Source of the DNA: Coprinopsis marcescibilis
Lineage: Eukaryota > Basidiomycota > Agaricomycetes > Agaricales > Psathyrellaceae
Length of the DNA: 40,883 bases
Reading direction: 5' to 3'
Assembly (NCBI GenBank): GCA_004369085.1
Contig: ML210264.1
Coordinates: 40,367-81,249, forward strand
Shown here: piece by piece, positions 18,357 to 33,082 of the stretch
How the letters are laid out: each line of letters opens with the position of its first letter
How positions within the stretch are numbered: the first letter of the stretch is position 1
Program-made: the position numbers and the translations under genes
The notes under the pieces: generated by a model
Seen by the model: only the letters and a program-made list of their open reading frames with translations
Database searches by the model: none
What the model was told of the DNA's origin: nothing

Positions 18357-20169
18357 TCACAGCTCTTTATTCTCCACCTTGATTTTGTACTCGTCGGCGG
18401 GCCTAAGGACAGCTTTTCCTTTCTTATTGCGATAGAACAAGACGTTTCCTGAAAGATTACGTGTGTAAGCACTAATATGTACAGTGACACTGCCTTGGAG
18501 CTCCTTACCTTCATCCTCAACGAATTGGCACTCGTTATAGTTTTTCCATAGAGTGCTGAAAACGGGGGCATCGGAATAGTGGTAGTGCTGTCCAATAAAT
18601 GACTTTAAGTACTTTGTCGCTTCTGGGCCGTGGTCTATACGTAGTCTCAGGTCAGAGAACAAGAAGGGAGGACAAGAGAGGAGAAGGGCTCACAGAAAGG
18701 CATTTTAGGGAAGAACTTGGAGATTGTCAGCATCTTCATCTCACCGAGCGCCACAAACAGAACCTACGTGATGAATTACATGAAAGTGGGCGACATCATG
18801 GAGGAAGAAACGGCCCTGCCAGCCCAAGAAGTTTCTATCAACTGTGGCGGCTGCACCTCGTTGGAAGTTCCACTCCTTCCCACGATAATGAGGGAGGATG
18901 GGGTCAGTGTGGTGAAGGTAGGTAATCATGATAACTGCGAGATCATATTTGTTAAATGCCGTGGCATCAGACATGAGATGAAGAAACGATACATACACCA
19001 GTGAGTAACGCAGAGCCAAGGAATACCATAGTATTTGATCACCTGAGCGGCACCATATACTGCTGAGGCATGGCTGACGCCCCAGACCATCGCAGCGATT
19101 CCGATGTTAGAGAGTATCACTGCGTTGCGCTGGTCCTTGGTGAACAGAATTGAGTTGGCTAGAATGAATAGGTTGAGATACAATAGTTTGGGAAGGCTTA
19201 ATGATGGAAGGCTTACGATCAAAGTGGTTGGTCCACTTAGGGTAGTTCTTCTGCCCAGAAACATTATACACTGAGACAATCCATGGTAAGGTACGTGGGA
19301 AATATGGAAAAGAATGGGAGAACATACGAAGATATGCAGGGAAGGCAAGAACTTGCTGGCGGATCAATGCAAACAAGGTGTAAAGTGGGGTGTCACCGAA
19401 AAGCTCGTCCCAATCGGTTTCGTGCTGTGGACTATCGGGAATGCCGAGATCCTTACGCGTCTTTGGTACGTAGACCTCGTCCCGCTCCATTGAGGCGTGA
19501 TTAGAATGGTGCCGATGATGCGAGATCCTCCAGGAGAAGAACGGGGTCCATAGCCATGAGTGGACGACCTGCGAGTTGGTATCAGAGGAGAATTGCGAGG
19601 TCTCATTGTGGGCGGGGCACTTACGAAACCGATGCAATCGTTGACAATCTTATAGTCAGAGAATGCACTATGCCCACACTGTTGTATCGATTGTGGGTAG
19701 CATTCCAGTGCTTTATTCGCATGACGTACCTCATGCCCAATAACCCATATGCCTGTAAAGATGAGGCCTTGAAACCACCAACTACGCATTCAGTCAGTAA
19801 GAGCCACCGCTCAGGCATCAGGAGGTACACACTATACAGCCCATGCTGCCCAGCGAAGACAGCCCGCTCCAAGTGGGGTGAGCAAGGTCTTCATTTCGTC
19901 CCTTCCGAAGAATGGGTCGATCCTCATAGCAATGGACCACGCAGTTGCGGCTAACACAATATCACGTAAGAGGTAGAGGAGACCTAAACTTGTGTTGCGG
20001 ACGAACATCCCAGGAGGAATGGCATCTCGAATCTCTTTCAGAGACCTGTTGCCAAGAGGATACATTAGTTTTGACCCAAAAGTTGAGACTCGAAAGTCAG
20101 GACACACCATTTCATGGGGGAAAACTCCGGAAGTTCATCTTCACTGTATTTGGCTTGGGACTTGCTCAT
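18357..20169 (-). CDS. Delta-12-type fatty acid desaturase, 11 exons
   Basis: Membrane di-iron desaturase of the FAD2 type, expected to act on ER phospholipid-bound oleate to make linoleate. Exons: 20169..20108, 20045..19833, 19781..19730, 19678..19625, 19568..19328, 19270..19217, 19158..18997, 18934..18768, 18715..18694, 18634..18509, 18448..18357; all introns GT-AG, 51-62 nt; 414 residues. All three histidine boxes are present and canonical: HECGH (108-112), HHRHH (144-148), HVIHH (331-335). Family landmarks are [20 protein letters not shown] at the N-terminus and [15 protein letters not shown] near the C-terminus. Hydrophobic segments lie between boxes 1/2 and 3. The second desaturase is divergently oriented 1.4 kb away. 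Whether this one is strictly Delta-12 cannot be told from sequence. Confidence 0.93.
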
Positions 20170-21557
20170 TTCTGGGAACGGAAAGTGGATGTCTGAAGAA
20201 TGATCTATGGATGCCCGACTGCAGTGATACTTATACCTATGAAATATGCCTGAAGGGGATCATGATACCGAGCTCGACGGAGACTCGGAACGGTTTAGGA
20301 CAGTTTGTTGTTCAAGTCACAAGTTATTTTCGGGCAGACACTCAGAGGTTGGAGACGGAGATAATCAGAGCTTCCTACTGGAAATGTTTGCGATATTGGC
20401 CAACGAAACCACAATAAAGACAAACTCGTTACGGTAAGTACCCGGCGTAGGCTATATTCCACAAAGTACTATCATAAAGGAGTCCATTGGCGGAGTTATC
20501 TTCTCAGTACATGTGCATGCTTCTTGAAACTCAGAACGCTGACGACAGGGGAATGACTTCCGGAATGTGTGCTTTGGAAGCCGTCACTATTATGTCCGCA
20601 ATGAGCGAGCTAACATGTTGAAAGAACTAAGAGGTTCTGGCCAATTTCTTACTGCCATGATGTAAGATGGACATTCAATGATGACTATCTTGCGATCTTC
20701 GACTGCGGCAGCTTCAGATGTCCGAGGCCGCTCTAACAGCAGCGAACTAACCTTTCAGTAATCAGGAGCTTGGAAGGTTCCGTCTTAGTACCTGCGTTGT
20801 ATTCAGGGATATCTTTTTATGCGACTGGCCTAGTTGGCTACCCGGTGTGCTTGTCAGTATAATTTAAGTCTCTTTAGTGCCTGCATATCTAATTTAAGAC
20901 TTCCGCGCTACAGGTGCACCGGAGACAAGGCTTGACTCATAACACGGTTGAGAGATGGTTTGCGGTTTCCTTAAGTTTCCCTGGACTTGGACTTCACAGA
21001 TTTTGGCCGAAGGTTGCCGACAAATGTGCCGGTGTACATCGGTATCATAAAAAGAGGTTGGTGGAAGTGAATGACTGGGAACCATCATGCAAGATGCTAG
21101 TTAGGCCGCTCTGGCCTCTGAGCGACCTCGCCGGGTATCTCGGGAAAATGGCATTATTGAAGCTTGTCGATAGCATTAGCTCAAATGTGGGATGGCCTGA
21201 ACGGCCAATATTATGAGGGCCATCATTTCAAATACCGACTCGGATCTATTGTCTACAATAGAACTGTCTCTAAATGCACCACATCTGCTATATTTGTCAG
21301 TCTGTTTAGCCATGGTACATGCTTTAAATACTTGATACGAAGCTAGTACAGTCGGCAGGTACACATGTGTCCCAACTGGGGTTTCTAGAACACCGACCGG
21401 CTCCAAGCCGAAACGGAAGCAGTGAAAGAAGAGTAACTTGCCGATGTTGCTGGACACAGGTAAAGGTCGTATCGCACCAGGTCACGCGCCTCTGACAGGA
21501 TGTTTTTATAAGCGAGCTCAGTTGAAGAGAAATTGCCTTTGTACTCCAATATCCACC
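20170..21557. promoter_or_regulatory. Divergent region between the two desaturase genes
   Basis: 1.39 kb upstream of both desaturase starts. Short open frames on both strands show no family signature and no plausible spliced gene. It presumably holds both promoters; I could not identify specific elements. Confidence 0.5.
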
Positions 21558-23226
21558 ATGGTGTTTCGCTTGTTCGACGATAGCGCGGAATATCGGAATC
21601 GGCTCCAAACACCGTTCAAACCGACGAAGGTTAGTTCCGTGCTCCCCACTTACTGACACTATTTCAACTGAAATACTCTTACACTAGGCAACCCTGGCGG
21701 AAGTTCGTTCCGTCGTCCCCCGACATCTTTTTGAGAAGAGTACACTGAAAACGCTACTATACGTTACCAGGGATGTTATGCTGGCTTTGATTGTATACAA
21801 ACTCGGTTGGAAGATAGGGCCACTATGCGAGTCAATCACCCTGGCAGGATATCCTGTGTACCTGGGGTTCCTCGCAAAATGTGCGCTATGGTGCTTATAT
21901 TGGCACTTTCAAGGGCTCATCCTCGCTGGATGGTGGTGTCTCGCTCATGAGGCCGGACATGGAAGCCTTTCCCCGCACTCCTGGGTCAATAACGTTATTG
22001 GGTTTACCCTCCATACAGTGCGTGAACGCAAGCGATTGAAGTGTTTTCTCCTAGCTAACACGTAACTAGTTCATCCTAGTGCCATACTATGCTTGGAGGT
22101 CCACACATCACGCCCATCACAAGGCAACCATGTCCGTGGAGCGCGACGAGAACTTTGTTCCTCGCACTCGATCTGATTATGGCTTGCCACCCGCGCAAGT
22201 TGCTCATGTCTCCGACTATCACGAAATATTCGAAGAGACACCGATTTACACGCTTCTACGTATGCTGTTCATGCAAGCGCTTGGCTGGCAGTGGTATCTT
22301 GCGACCAATATCATGGGGAGTCCTAGATACCCCCCGGGAACTAATGTAAGCGTCTGATTCCAGAGCTGACATGACATTGACTTACGTTGAAAATGCGATA
22401 GCATTTCAACCCATCATCAGCGCTGTTCAAGCCGCACGAAAGGAGCGGGATCATCACTTCGAACGTCGGACTCGCAACTATGTCATTCTTGCTGTACAAA
22501 TGGACATCGGAGGTTGGGCTCGCAAACTTCTTTGCATTTTATTTTGTTCCATATCTGGTACGTGACAGATGTGCTCTACTGTTGTGAAGTGATGGATGGT
22601 CATGGCGATGCACTATATTAGCTAGCGAATCATTGGATTGTGATGTTGACATATCTACATCACTCCGACCCTAGCATCCCCCACTATCGCAAAGGAGAAT
22701 GGACCTTTCTACGCGGGGCTATCTCCACCGTTGACCGCCCACTCCTTGGCTGGGCAGGGCGCTTCTTCCTTCATAACATCTCCCACGATCATGTAAGCGA
22801 ACCTCATTCTGTTCGCATCGTCCTTGAAGTCAACAGCAACATTCCCAAGGTCGCCCACCACCTTTTCTCCGGCATTCCATTTTGTGAGCATTCTGAACGG
22901 CGTTAATAAGCCAAGCCTCGTTCCTAACTCCGGTACAACGGGACTAGATAACCAACCCCAAGTTACAGAAGCAATCAGAAGCGTTTTGAAGGATGACTAT
23001 AATTACGATTCAACGGTAGGGTCTATCCTAAACTCCAGCTAAGCTCCTGTTTCATCTACGGCATGTCCTAACTTGATCCCTCTAGAACACATTCCGCGCA
23101 CTCTACCGCACATTTACGCAGTGTTGCTTCATAGAGGACGATGGTGACGTTGTGTTCTACAAGAACAGACAAGGCAAAGCTGTCCGCATTGTTGCCAAGG
23201 ATGAACAATCAGATACGTTACTATAA
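21558..23226 (+). CDS. Delta-12-desaturase-like paralogue with HEAGH box, 8 exons
   Basis: Exons: 21558..21629, 21688..22017, 22070..22345, 22402..22557, 22622..22792, 22850..22883, 22948..23015, 23086..23226; introns 52-70 nt, GT-AG; 415 residues. Histidine boxes: HEAGH (111-115), HHAHH (147-151), HVAHH (335-339). All iron-ligand His are present, but box 1 has Ala where the neighbour has Cys (HECGH). The N-terminus is diverged and lacks the [10 protein letters not shown] block. Conserved landmarks include WHFQGLILAGWWCLAHEAGH, YLHHSDPSIPHYRKGEW, and IPFYNQPQVTEAI across a splice. It shares some intron sites with the neighbour (before the LVPYYAW/WTPFFSW block; inside the PFY codon) but has fewer introns overall. 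It is probably an ER desaturase with shifted substrate or regioselectivity, possibly acetylenase-like. That is inference. Confidence 0.92.
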
Positions 23227-24296
<1,070 letters not shown>

Positions 24297-24317
24297 ATGA
24301 GCATCAGATTTTATATG

Positions 24318-24323
24318 AATAAA
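24318..24323 (+). terminator. AATAAA polyadenylation signal of the PEBP gene
   Basis: AATAAA starting 22 nt after the TAA at 24294-24296, within an AT-rich stretch. Confidence 0.55.
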
Positions 24324-24789
24324 ATTCCTAGCTGATTGTACATAGAAATCGATCGTGAGATCGGATATGTGGGATACATGAGTATGAGATGGTGAAGGTG
24401 GGAAAACTGCGAGGTCATGAAAGTTCAAGCCTAAAAGTCGTAACGGTGGTAGAGTCTTGAGAAGTTGGTTATGTGGAATAGAATGGGACGAAACGAGAAA
24501 CGCTCATGATTTGTAATGTGTAAGGTTGCTAGATGGTGTGGTATAATTTCTTGGTCCGAATTAAAACGAGATTTGAAAAAGCTGGACGAATGGAACGAGG
24601 CGGCGCATGGAAAGAGATCGTTGCAGATGTGAGGATGATGTCGATGATGTCAGTCGTTAATGTTCGTAGTTGTAATCGTGTGTATGCCGAGTTTGAGATG
24701 GCGATCAAGGTGGAGATCAAGAAGGCCGACGTCGTTCATTATGAATAGATGATGGAGAAGGCCAAGGGTCCAGGGATCGACGCAGTCGA
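24324..24789. other. Convergent intergenic region
   Basis: Between the 3' ends of the PEBP (+) and HMG-box (-) genes. AT-rich; I see no gene. Confidence 0.5.
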
Positions 24790-26311
24790 TCAGCCGCCAT
24801 ATCTGTTGGTCCCATATCCATATCCACTTCCGGATCCCGGGTTGATGCCATAGATAGGGTAGTCGCTGTGGTCCGCAGACCATGACGAATGGACAGTGCC
24901 CATGATCTCATTTTGCATGAATGGGCTTATGGCTACATTCGGGATGGGAGGAATCGTGTCTCTAATATCGCGGTAGCGGTTCGCGTCCTATGCAATCCGT
25001 TAGTACATTCCAAAGCAACCAGAGTCACACACACACCTTTTGCGAGTACATGCGAGGGTTGTCGTCGCTGGAATCCGACATCCCATCCGCATCAGGGATA
25101 CCCGAGCCGGAATATTGCTCTACACGATCACTGCCCATCCTGCCACCATACGGCATGTGGTTCATGGTGGCTGGCGGGCCATCTGCGGTGTACCCGAGCA
25201 ATCTCGAGCCTCTATACACCTTGGTGCCGTCCGCGTCGAATCCCTCCTCTAGAGCCCGTTCCATATCGCTAACTCTGGTGTAGAGGGTCCTGTGTCGAGG
25301 TCGCCCAGCCTCGCCTAGATCGTCGCGGGTGTTGAGCGGTTGTCCGTATCCGAGCTGGATGGAGGTGGTTGGTTTGCATTCTTGGGCGGGCGGGCAGGAC
25401 CCTGGTCGGAAGAGCGGAGCGGGGCGTGTACGTAGCGGGATCTGTTCTTCATAACGCTGCTGCTGCTGTTGTCTAGCAGGGCCGACGAGACGTGAATCTG
25501 CCTCGTGTCGGTACTGCTGGGCAGGGCGGGAACGACGCCGCTCGTCATCGTCGTACTGGGCGTGGGCGTTGAGTGGGCAATGCGGGGCCTCGGCGTCGTA
25601 TGGGCGAGTGTGGCGTGGGCGATGGAGGGCATGGAAGTGGGAGCTCTCGTCTTCCGCAGCGGCCATATTCCGGGAGCTCGCGGGCTGCTGCTGTTGTTCT
25701 GGCTGCATCTCCTGGCGGTAAATCGCATCGCGCTTCCCGAGGGCGTTCCATGGCGCCTTTTCGTCCTCCGTCAGCGTGCGCCAGAGTGCGCCTGCGAAGC
25801 GGGAGATGGCGGGGTTCTTGGGCTTGGAAGTGATATCGGTGTGGTGGTATGTGCCGCTCGACGATGAGGACGAGCCGGGCGAGGATGGTGGCCGCTCCTT
25901 CTCCTTCTGCTTCTGCTTCTTCGCAGCTGAAGAGGGGGATGAGGTGGACCGGATATCAGGTTCGGTAGCGTACGAGAGGATCTCTTTGATGGTGTTGGTT
26001 TTAATCGCTGCTTCGTAGACGGACTGGTGCTGGACGCAGGAGCGGAAGTGGATGAAGGGGTTTCGGTTTCGAGCCACGTGTCCGTCTGCTTGTTTCTTGG
26101 CATGTGTTTTCTTCTTGAGGAGTCCTGGGGGCGACCATGTTGGGATGGGAAGGGGGAAGCCTTTGAGACTTCGGGGGAGGCCGTCGGTTGAGCCTGTGAT
26201 TGCGAGGGGGATGATAGGGGAGGAAAATGCGGAAGAAGTGTTGGAAGAGCCTGATGGTGAAAGTGCAGGCGTTGTATGTCTGCTTCCGAGCATGGCGGGT
26301 TGCGGGTACAT
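24790..26311 (-). CDS. HMG-box protein with a long insertion inside the box, 2 exons
   Basis: Probable nuclear DNA-binding regulator. Exons 26311..25037 and 24987..24790; a 49-nt intron with a textbook TACTAAC branch site; 490 residues. An in-frame stop just upstream supports the ATG at 26311. Residues 60-80 are basic (KKKTHAKKQ). HMG helix 1 is RNRNPFIHFRSCVQ (81-94); helix 2/3 is NPAISRFAGALWRTLTEDEK (166-185) then APWNALGKRDAIYRQEM (186-202). Between them lie about 65 residues, including a Ser/Lys/Glu-rich segment, where most boxes have about 10. The remainder is disordered, with Gln runs, Arg-rich stretches and a Gly/Tyr-rich C-terminus (GSGSGYGYG). Fungal HMG-box factors regulate mating and fruiting, but nothing here shows its target. 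It is not obviously a mating-type gene; no homeodomain or pheromone genes lie nearby. Confidence 0.85.
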
Positions 26312-28112
26312 GTTTGAGAGGACAAAGAAAGGACTGATGCCATTACCATCATATTGGAGCTTGAGTGAGCGTCCTGGTCGTATGCGGAAAAGAGATGGTT
26401 GGACTTTACCTCTTACGCCTGTGTGGTGCTCCGCCCTCTGGGATCTTGGAGGTAGGTGGGAGAAGGAAGTGGATGGGAGAGTAGTGGACGTGTGGGTGGG
26501 TGGTGTAGTTGTGTTTGCTTGTTAAAGGGCAGGGGGGTCACCCAAACACTGCTCTGATTTCAACCCTGTAGTTTGCCAATGCTTCCGTGTCAATCAAGTT
26601 TTTTTGGGCACGGTTCCTGTGTGGTATTTGCTCCGATGGGATGGCCGTAAATAATTAATCGGAGTTGCAAGACGGGGATGAAAGGCTAAGGTGTCACGGA
26701 GAAAATCAAAGTATCGATGCTGATTTGGGACGTTTTATATGTTAAAAAAGGGCGATTATTGTTAATTTTTTGACAAAAGAGGATAGACGTTCGTAGGTAG
26801 GAATGAAACGTCGCGTAGGGACCTCCTTGGAAAGACCATTAAAACCTGGTTGTTCCGCGTTTTAGTAAGCGGGACTTAGCAAGAAGGACCCCGGCCCTGT
26901 GTATTAGTAGCATGGATACGGTACGCGCACAAGTAACCAAAAAAAAACGCGTCTTAGAAGCTCCCAAGGGTCCAAGATTGAATTACAATCTAATGCTCAG
27001 CACAGAGTTGTGATTGAACAAAGGCTTTGCCGTACGGTTCCCGAGTCAATGCGCCCATTAACCAATTCATTATCTAGCTTTCCCCGCATTTCCCATGTAC
27101 TAATTAAGTGGGCCTTAACCGCCGCATACCGTGACGGTGGCACAGAAAAGGACAGAAGACGGCAAGGGCCAGAGAATATGATTGTGTAGCAAAGTAGCGC
27201 CTCGTGTTCTTACTCCGGAGGGGTGAATCGAGATTTTGTCCGAACGACATATGTGCATCTTGGAATGATCAACGAAAGGGACAAACCTTTTAATGCTTTG
27301 CTCGATGCCCCAAACCCAGGCTTAGGCAAGCAACCATTCCACGGATCGAAATATCGTCCACAGTAGACCCTGAACGAAGGAATGCGCGAGTCAAAGGAAG
27401 AAGTGACGCAGCGCTTGGCGCACCTGTTGATTAGGGCTGTAGTGACCTGCGGACCGGACGAGTCCCTTTAATAAAATCATTCCCTCCCGTTCAGAAATCG
27501 CGCCGCTGGAGTTTTACTGCATCTGACTAGGCTTACATGCTTACAGCACGAGCTGAAGGCGTTTTTAATCACCCCCATCACCCTGCCAAATTACTTGGGG
27601 AGGGGTTTTATTTACTTCACGCGTACATTACAAGAATGATCTTGAGCAGCTCCGCGAATTCTAGTTTTCCTATTGTTCGACTGATATGGAAAGAGGTGGT
27701 TGGCTGATCGGATTCTGCCGGAACCTGTATGCAGTCACGGTCTTACTGACTGGGGTAGTGGATCCAGGAATCGATAAATAAGAAAAAGTGCCTCTTAGCA
27801 TCATTGAAAATTCTGTATTCCACAGTTTGACGAAGGCAAAGGGTTCGCAGTGGGCGTTCGCTATCGAAAGTTTGGTGTAGCGAATTGATTACGCCGCGAC
27901 TTTCATAGATCTTGTGAGGTTGTGACCGAGTTGTAACAAAGGGGTAATATCGGGGTCTGAGATATTTGGTCGAGGGAGATCGTTGTAGACCGGAGCTATC
28001 TTTACGGCTCGGCAACTTCAGATTTGTTGGAACAAAGGGACTGTTAGAGAACGCGCGAGCGCCTAAAGGCTAACGTTAATGCATGTCGCGGCGCGTTCGG
28101 CACGGGAGGCAA
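26312..28112. promoter_or_regulatory. Long divergent intergenic region
   Basis: About 1.8 kb between the HMG-box gene (-) and the fusion enzyme gene (+). It includes a pyrimidine-rich leader side for the HMG gene (26400-26520 read on the minus strand) and AT-rich runs near 26650-26770. I found no convincing coding frame or RNA gene. Confidence 0.5.
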
Positions 28113-28170
28113 GATTATCGATAATCAGCAATCGATCTTATCTACTCAAATGTACTATCTTATCTTATCT
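28113..28170 (+). promoter_or_regulatory. Palindrome and GATA-type site cluster upstream of the fusion enzyme gene
   Basis: A perfect 14-nt palindrome GATTATCGATAATC (28113-28126) is followed by several TTATCT/CTATCT motifs (reverse complement AGATAA/AGATAG) at 28137-28170. Fungal GATA factors bind HGATAR. The cluster ends about 110 nt before the ATG. Nitrogen-responsive control of a lysine/polyamine gene would fit but is inference. Confidence 0.4.
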
Positions 28171-28280
28171 CGCGCAGATTTCGATTCCTGATCGGACCAA
28201 TGTCCAGATCGATGGGGGCGAAATTAATTTGAGCATTTCCTTGACCAGTAACCACCATCTCATCCTATCTATCTATTAAA

Positions 28281-30946
<2,666 letters not shown>

Positions 30947-31910
30947 GCTGTCCGTCTGCGTGGAGTGAATAATGGGAATTGTTAGAATGTAGGAAATGAT
31001 ATTGAATTGTGTATATGCGTGCGATGAAATTATTTGTGCGGGTGTTTGGCGGGCGTTGGATTGGATTATCGTTGAAGGTCTAAGTGTGAGATGATGACTA
31101 ATTAGAGGGGTCACAGTGGTGGCTTACCTATCCAGTATTGATTGTGTGGATCTGCTAGGTTCGATGACCGGCCTTTTGTTCAGATACTCAATGGAAGTAG
31201 TTGACGTCGCATGTATACAGGTGACGATGCTGATTCGCAGCTTTCAACGCCCGTAACAATCTTTGGAGTTAGAATGAACATAAGATTCATGGCAGAAACT
31301 GGCCAGTGCTTTCGCCTTGTCCCTTAACTTAAACCTTTGAATTTTATTGCTTAATTTTGTGGTCATGTCGTATTATCGGTGGCTATTCGACATTTCGTGA
31401 CGTAGACAAACTTGCTAGACCACCGTACCTGTCCCTAGGCCGCCAGATTGAGACAGATGTGTGCTGTACTTGCTCAATGATACAATGCAAGGGCGCCTAT
31501 TCGTAGTCTACGTGTCGTGTGCCTGCCCATCGTTCTGGACAGTTATAGCGCTAGGCAACAAGCAACAGGAAGGTGGATTTTGGTGCCATCGTAAGTTGTG
31601 AATGGTTTCTGGAGTGGCATATGACACTTTATATCAGATCTGTCGACTCGAAAGCCAAAAACAAAGATGAAACAGACAAACCAGCTACATTGTAAAACTG
31701 AGAACGTACCACCGGGCGTGGTCAAGGAAAGAAAGGCGTTGCTTTGGGTCAGTACAGGTGTGCGGATGTTAACATGTCTCACAGCACCAAATCTCCACCT
31801 GAATTTCGGTATCTGGAGGTGGAACTCACATATTCGGAACGGTTTCCAGGTCAGGGCATCCACCAGCAGTCGGGGAACGAAACAAGAGAATAGTTTGCAT
31901 GCGATTCATA

Positions 31911-31969
31911 TCGGAGCACCGATGGCCATCGCCACCGCGCTGAGCTATTTAAAATAGGGTCCCGGACCG
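31911..31969 (+). repeat. Short diverged direct repeat, copy 1
   Basis: TCGGA-cca-c-ATGGCC-TTGCCACCGC...TCCCGGACCG pattern shared with 32133-32183. It abuts copy A of the PBS-like repeat. Confidence 0.45.
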
Positions 31970-32070
31970 CAAGATTAAAGATTTGGCGCCCGTCATGTCA
32001 CATGACTGACCAAGGCAGTATCGAGATCTTCAGCATCGTTCCTAGACCGTCCGCCTCATTGTCTCAATCC
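31967..32070 (+). repeat. Diverged direct repeat with PBS-like TTTGGCGCCCGTCA, copy A
   Basis: Aligns with 32901-33012: both begin CCGCAAGAT, carry ATTTGGCGCCCGTCA, then GTCACATG...TGACCAAGGC and GCCTCATTGT near the end. TGGCGCC is a common start of primer-binding sites next to LTRs. Confidence 0.65.
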
Positions 32071-32132
32071 TGGTTCACGGCTCAGATCCCAACACTCGAT
32101 GTGAGAGCTTCATTTCAGCCTTGAGATGACTA

Positions 32133-32183
32133 TCGGACCACTCATGGCCCTTGCCACCGCCCCAATAAGTCAATCCCGGACCG
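32133..32183 (+). repeat. Short diverged direct repeat, copy 2
   Basis: Matches 31911-31969, with an 8-bp shorter middle. Confidence 0.45.
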
Positions 32184-32900
32184 TGTAGAGACTGGGACTT
32201 GGCTGTGAACAGCCAAGCCCATCTCTGTTCTCCTATCACAACACATCTCGCACCCACAGCGCCAACACAGTGCAATCATTTAGGCGCCTGATCACGTGAC
32301 CACCGAAACTTCGAGATTCCCGCCCGTCGCATGCATCCAAATCCCCTTTCAAGCCACATCTCCGCCCCAAAACATCCTCAGCCCCACTCTTTCGATCATC
32401 GGGCACCCACCCTGGGCTTCATCTCGCTTCCGAGCACCCAGCAAGGTCCAGAATTGGCTTAGTGCGTGGGAGACCGACCCTGAAGACCCAAAAATACCTC
32501 AAACACAGGCAAGATTGGGCCGGTAAATCGTTTTTCATCGTATCTATACCCGTGTTTAGGGCTCTGTCTTGCATATACGAATATTCCAGAGCCTCTTGGC
32601 TCGACTTTCCCCATATTACTTTATTTATTTACCTATTTACCAAATAGTCTAGAAACTATAAGTATCTAGACTGAGCGACCCTCTAAGGGCAGCTCTAGCT
32701 CACCCCAGGACTTACCTACTACAGTTCAATCGAATACTTTCTCTTCAAAAGCCACTGCGCTTCCGCTGATCGGTTCCAGCCAGCAGAACCGAGCCCATCT
32801 CTCTCCCAACTCTAACCTCAAGACTCACCTGCAAGAGGTCTGACTCGTGATCAGAGCCAGTCAAGCGCCCTCTCAACACACCCGAAGAACCTCTCTTCAA

Positions 32901-33012
32901 CCGCAAGATGAAGAATTTGGCGCCCGTCAGGTCACATGGATGACCAAGGCGGTGTCTGCTTCTCGAGGTCAACAGCATCCTTCATTGATCAGTCGCCTCA
33001 TTGTTCCCATCC
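32901..33012 (+). repeat. Diverged direct repeat with PBS-like TTTGGCGCCCGTCA, copy B
   Basis: Second copy, 71 nt upstream of the NACHT-ankyrin ATG. See copy A at 31967-32070. Confidence 0.65.
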
Positions 33013-33082
33013 ATAGGTTTCGACCACCCTTCGACCGCCCACTATCTGCACACACTATCCAAACATTCTCGACGGCCATACG

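Larger units (their letters stand above)
30947..33082. other. Repeat-bearing intergenic region, probable retroelement debris
   Basis: No convincing gene. Short open frames at 31543-31957 and elsewhere lack signatures. It contains two families of diverged direct repeats, listed separately. The 32521-32900 part (AT-rich, then C/T-rich, ending just before TTTGGCGCC) resembles a degenerate LTR in organisation. Confidence 0.45.

Noticed and set aside
20914..21216. 100-codon frame between the two desaturases
   Set aside because: No recognisable motif and no matching splice structure; more likely promoter DNA.
31543..31957. Overlapping frames of about 100 codons on both strands
   Set aside because: They start with GTG or ATG by chance in repeat debris; no family signature on either strand.
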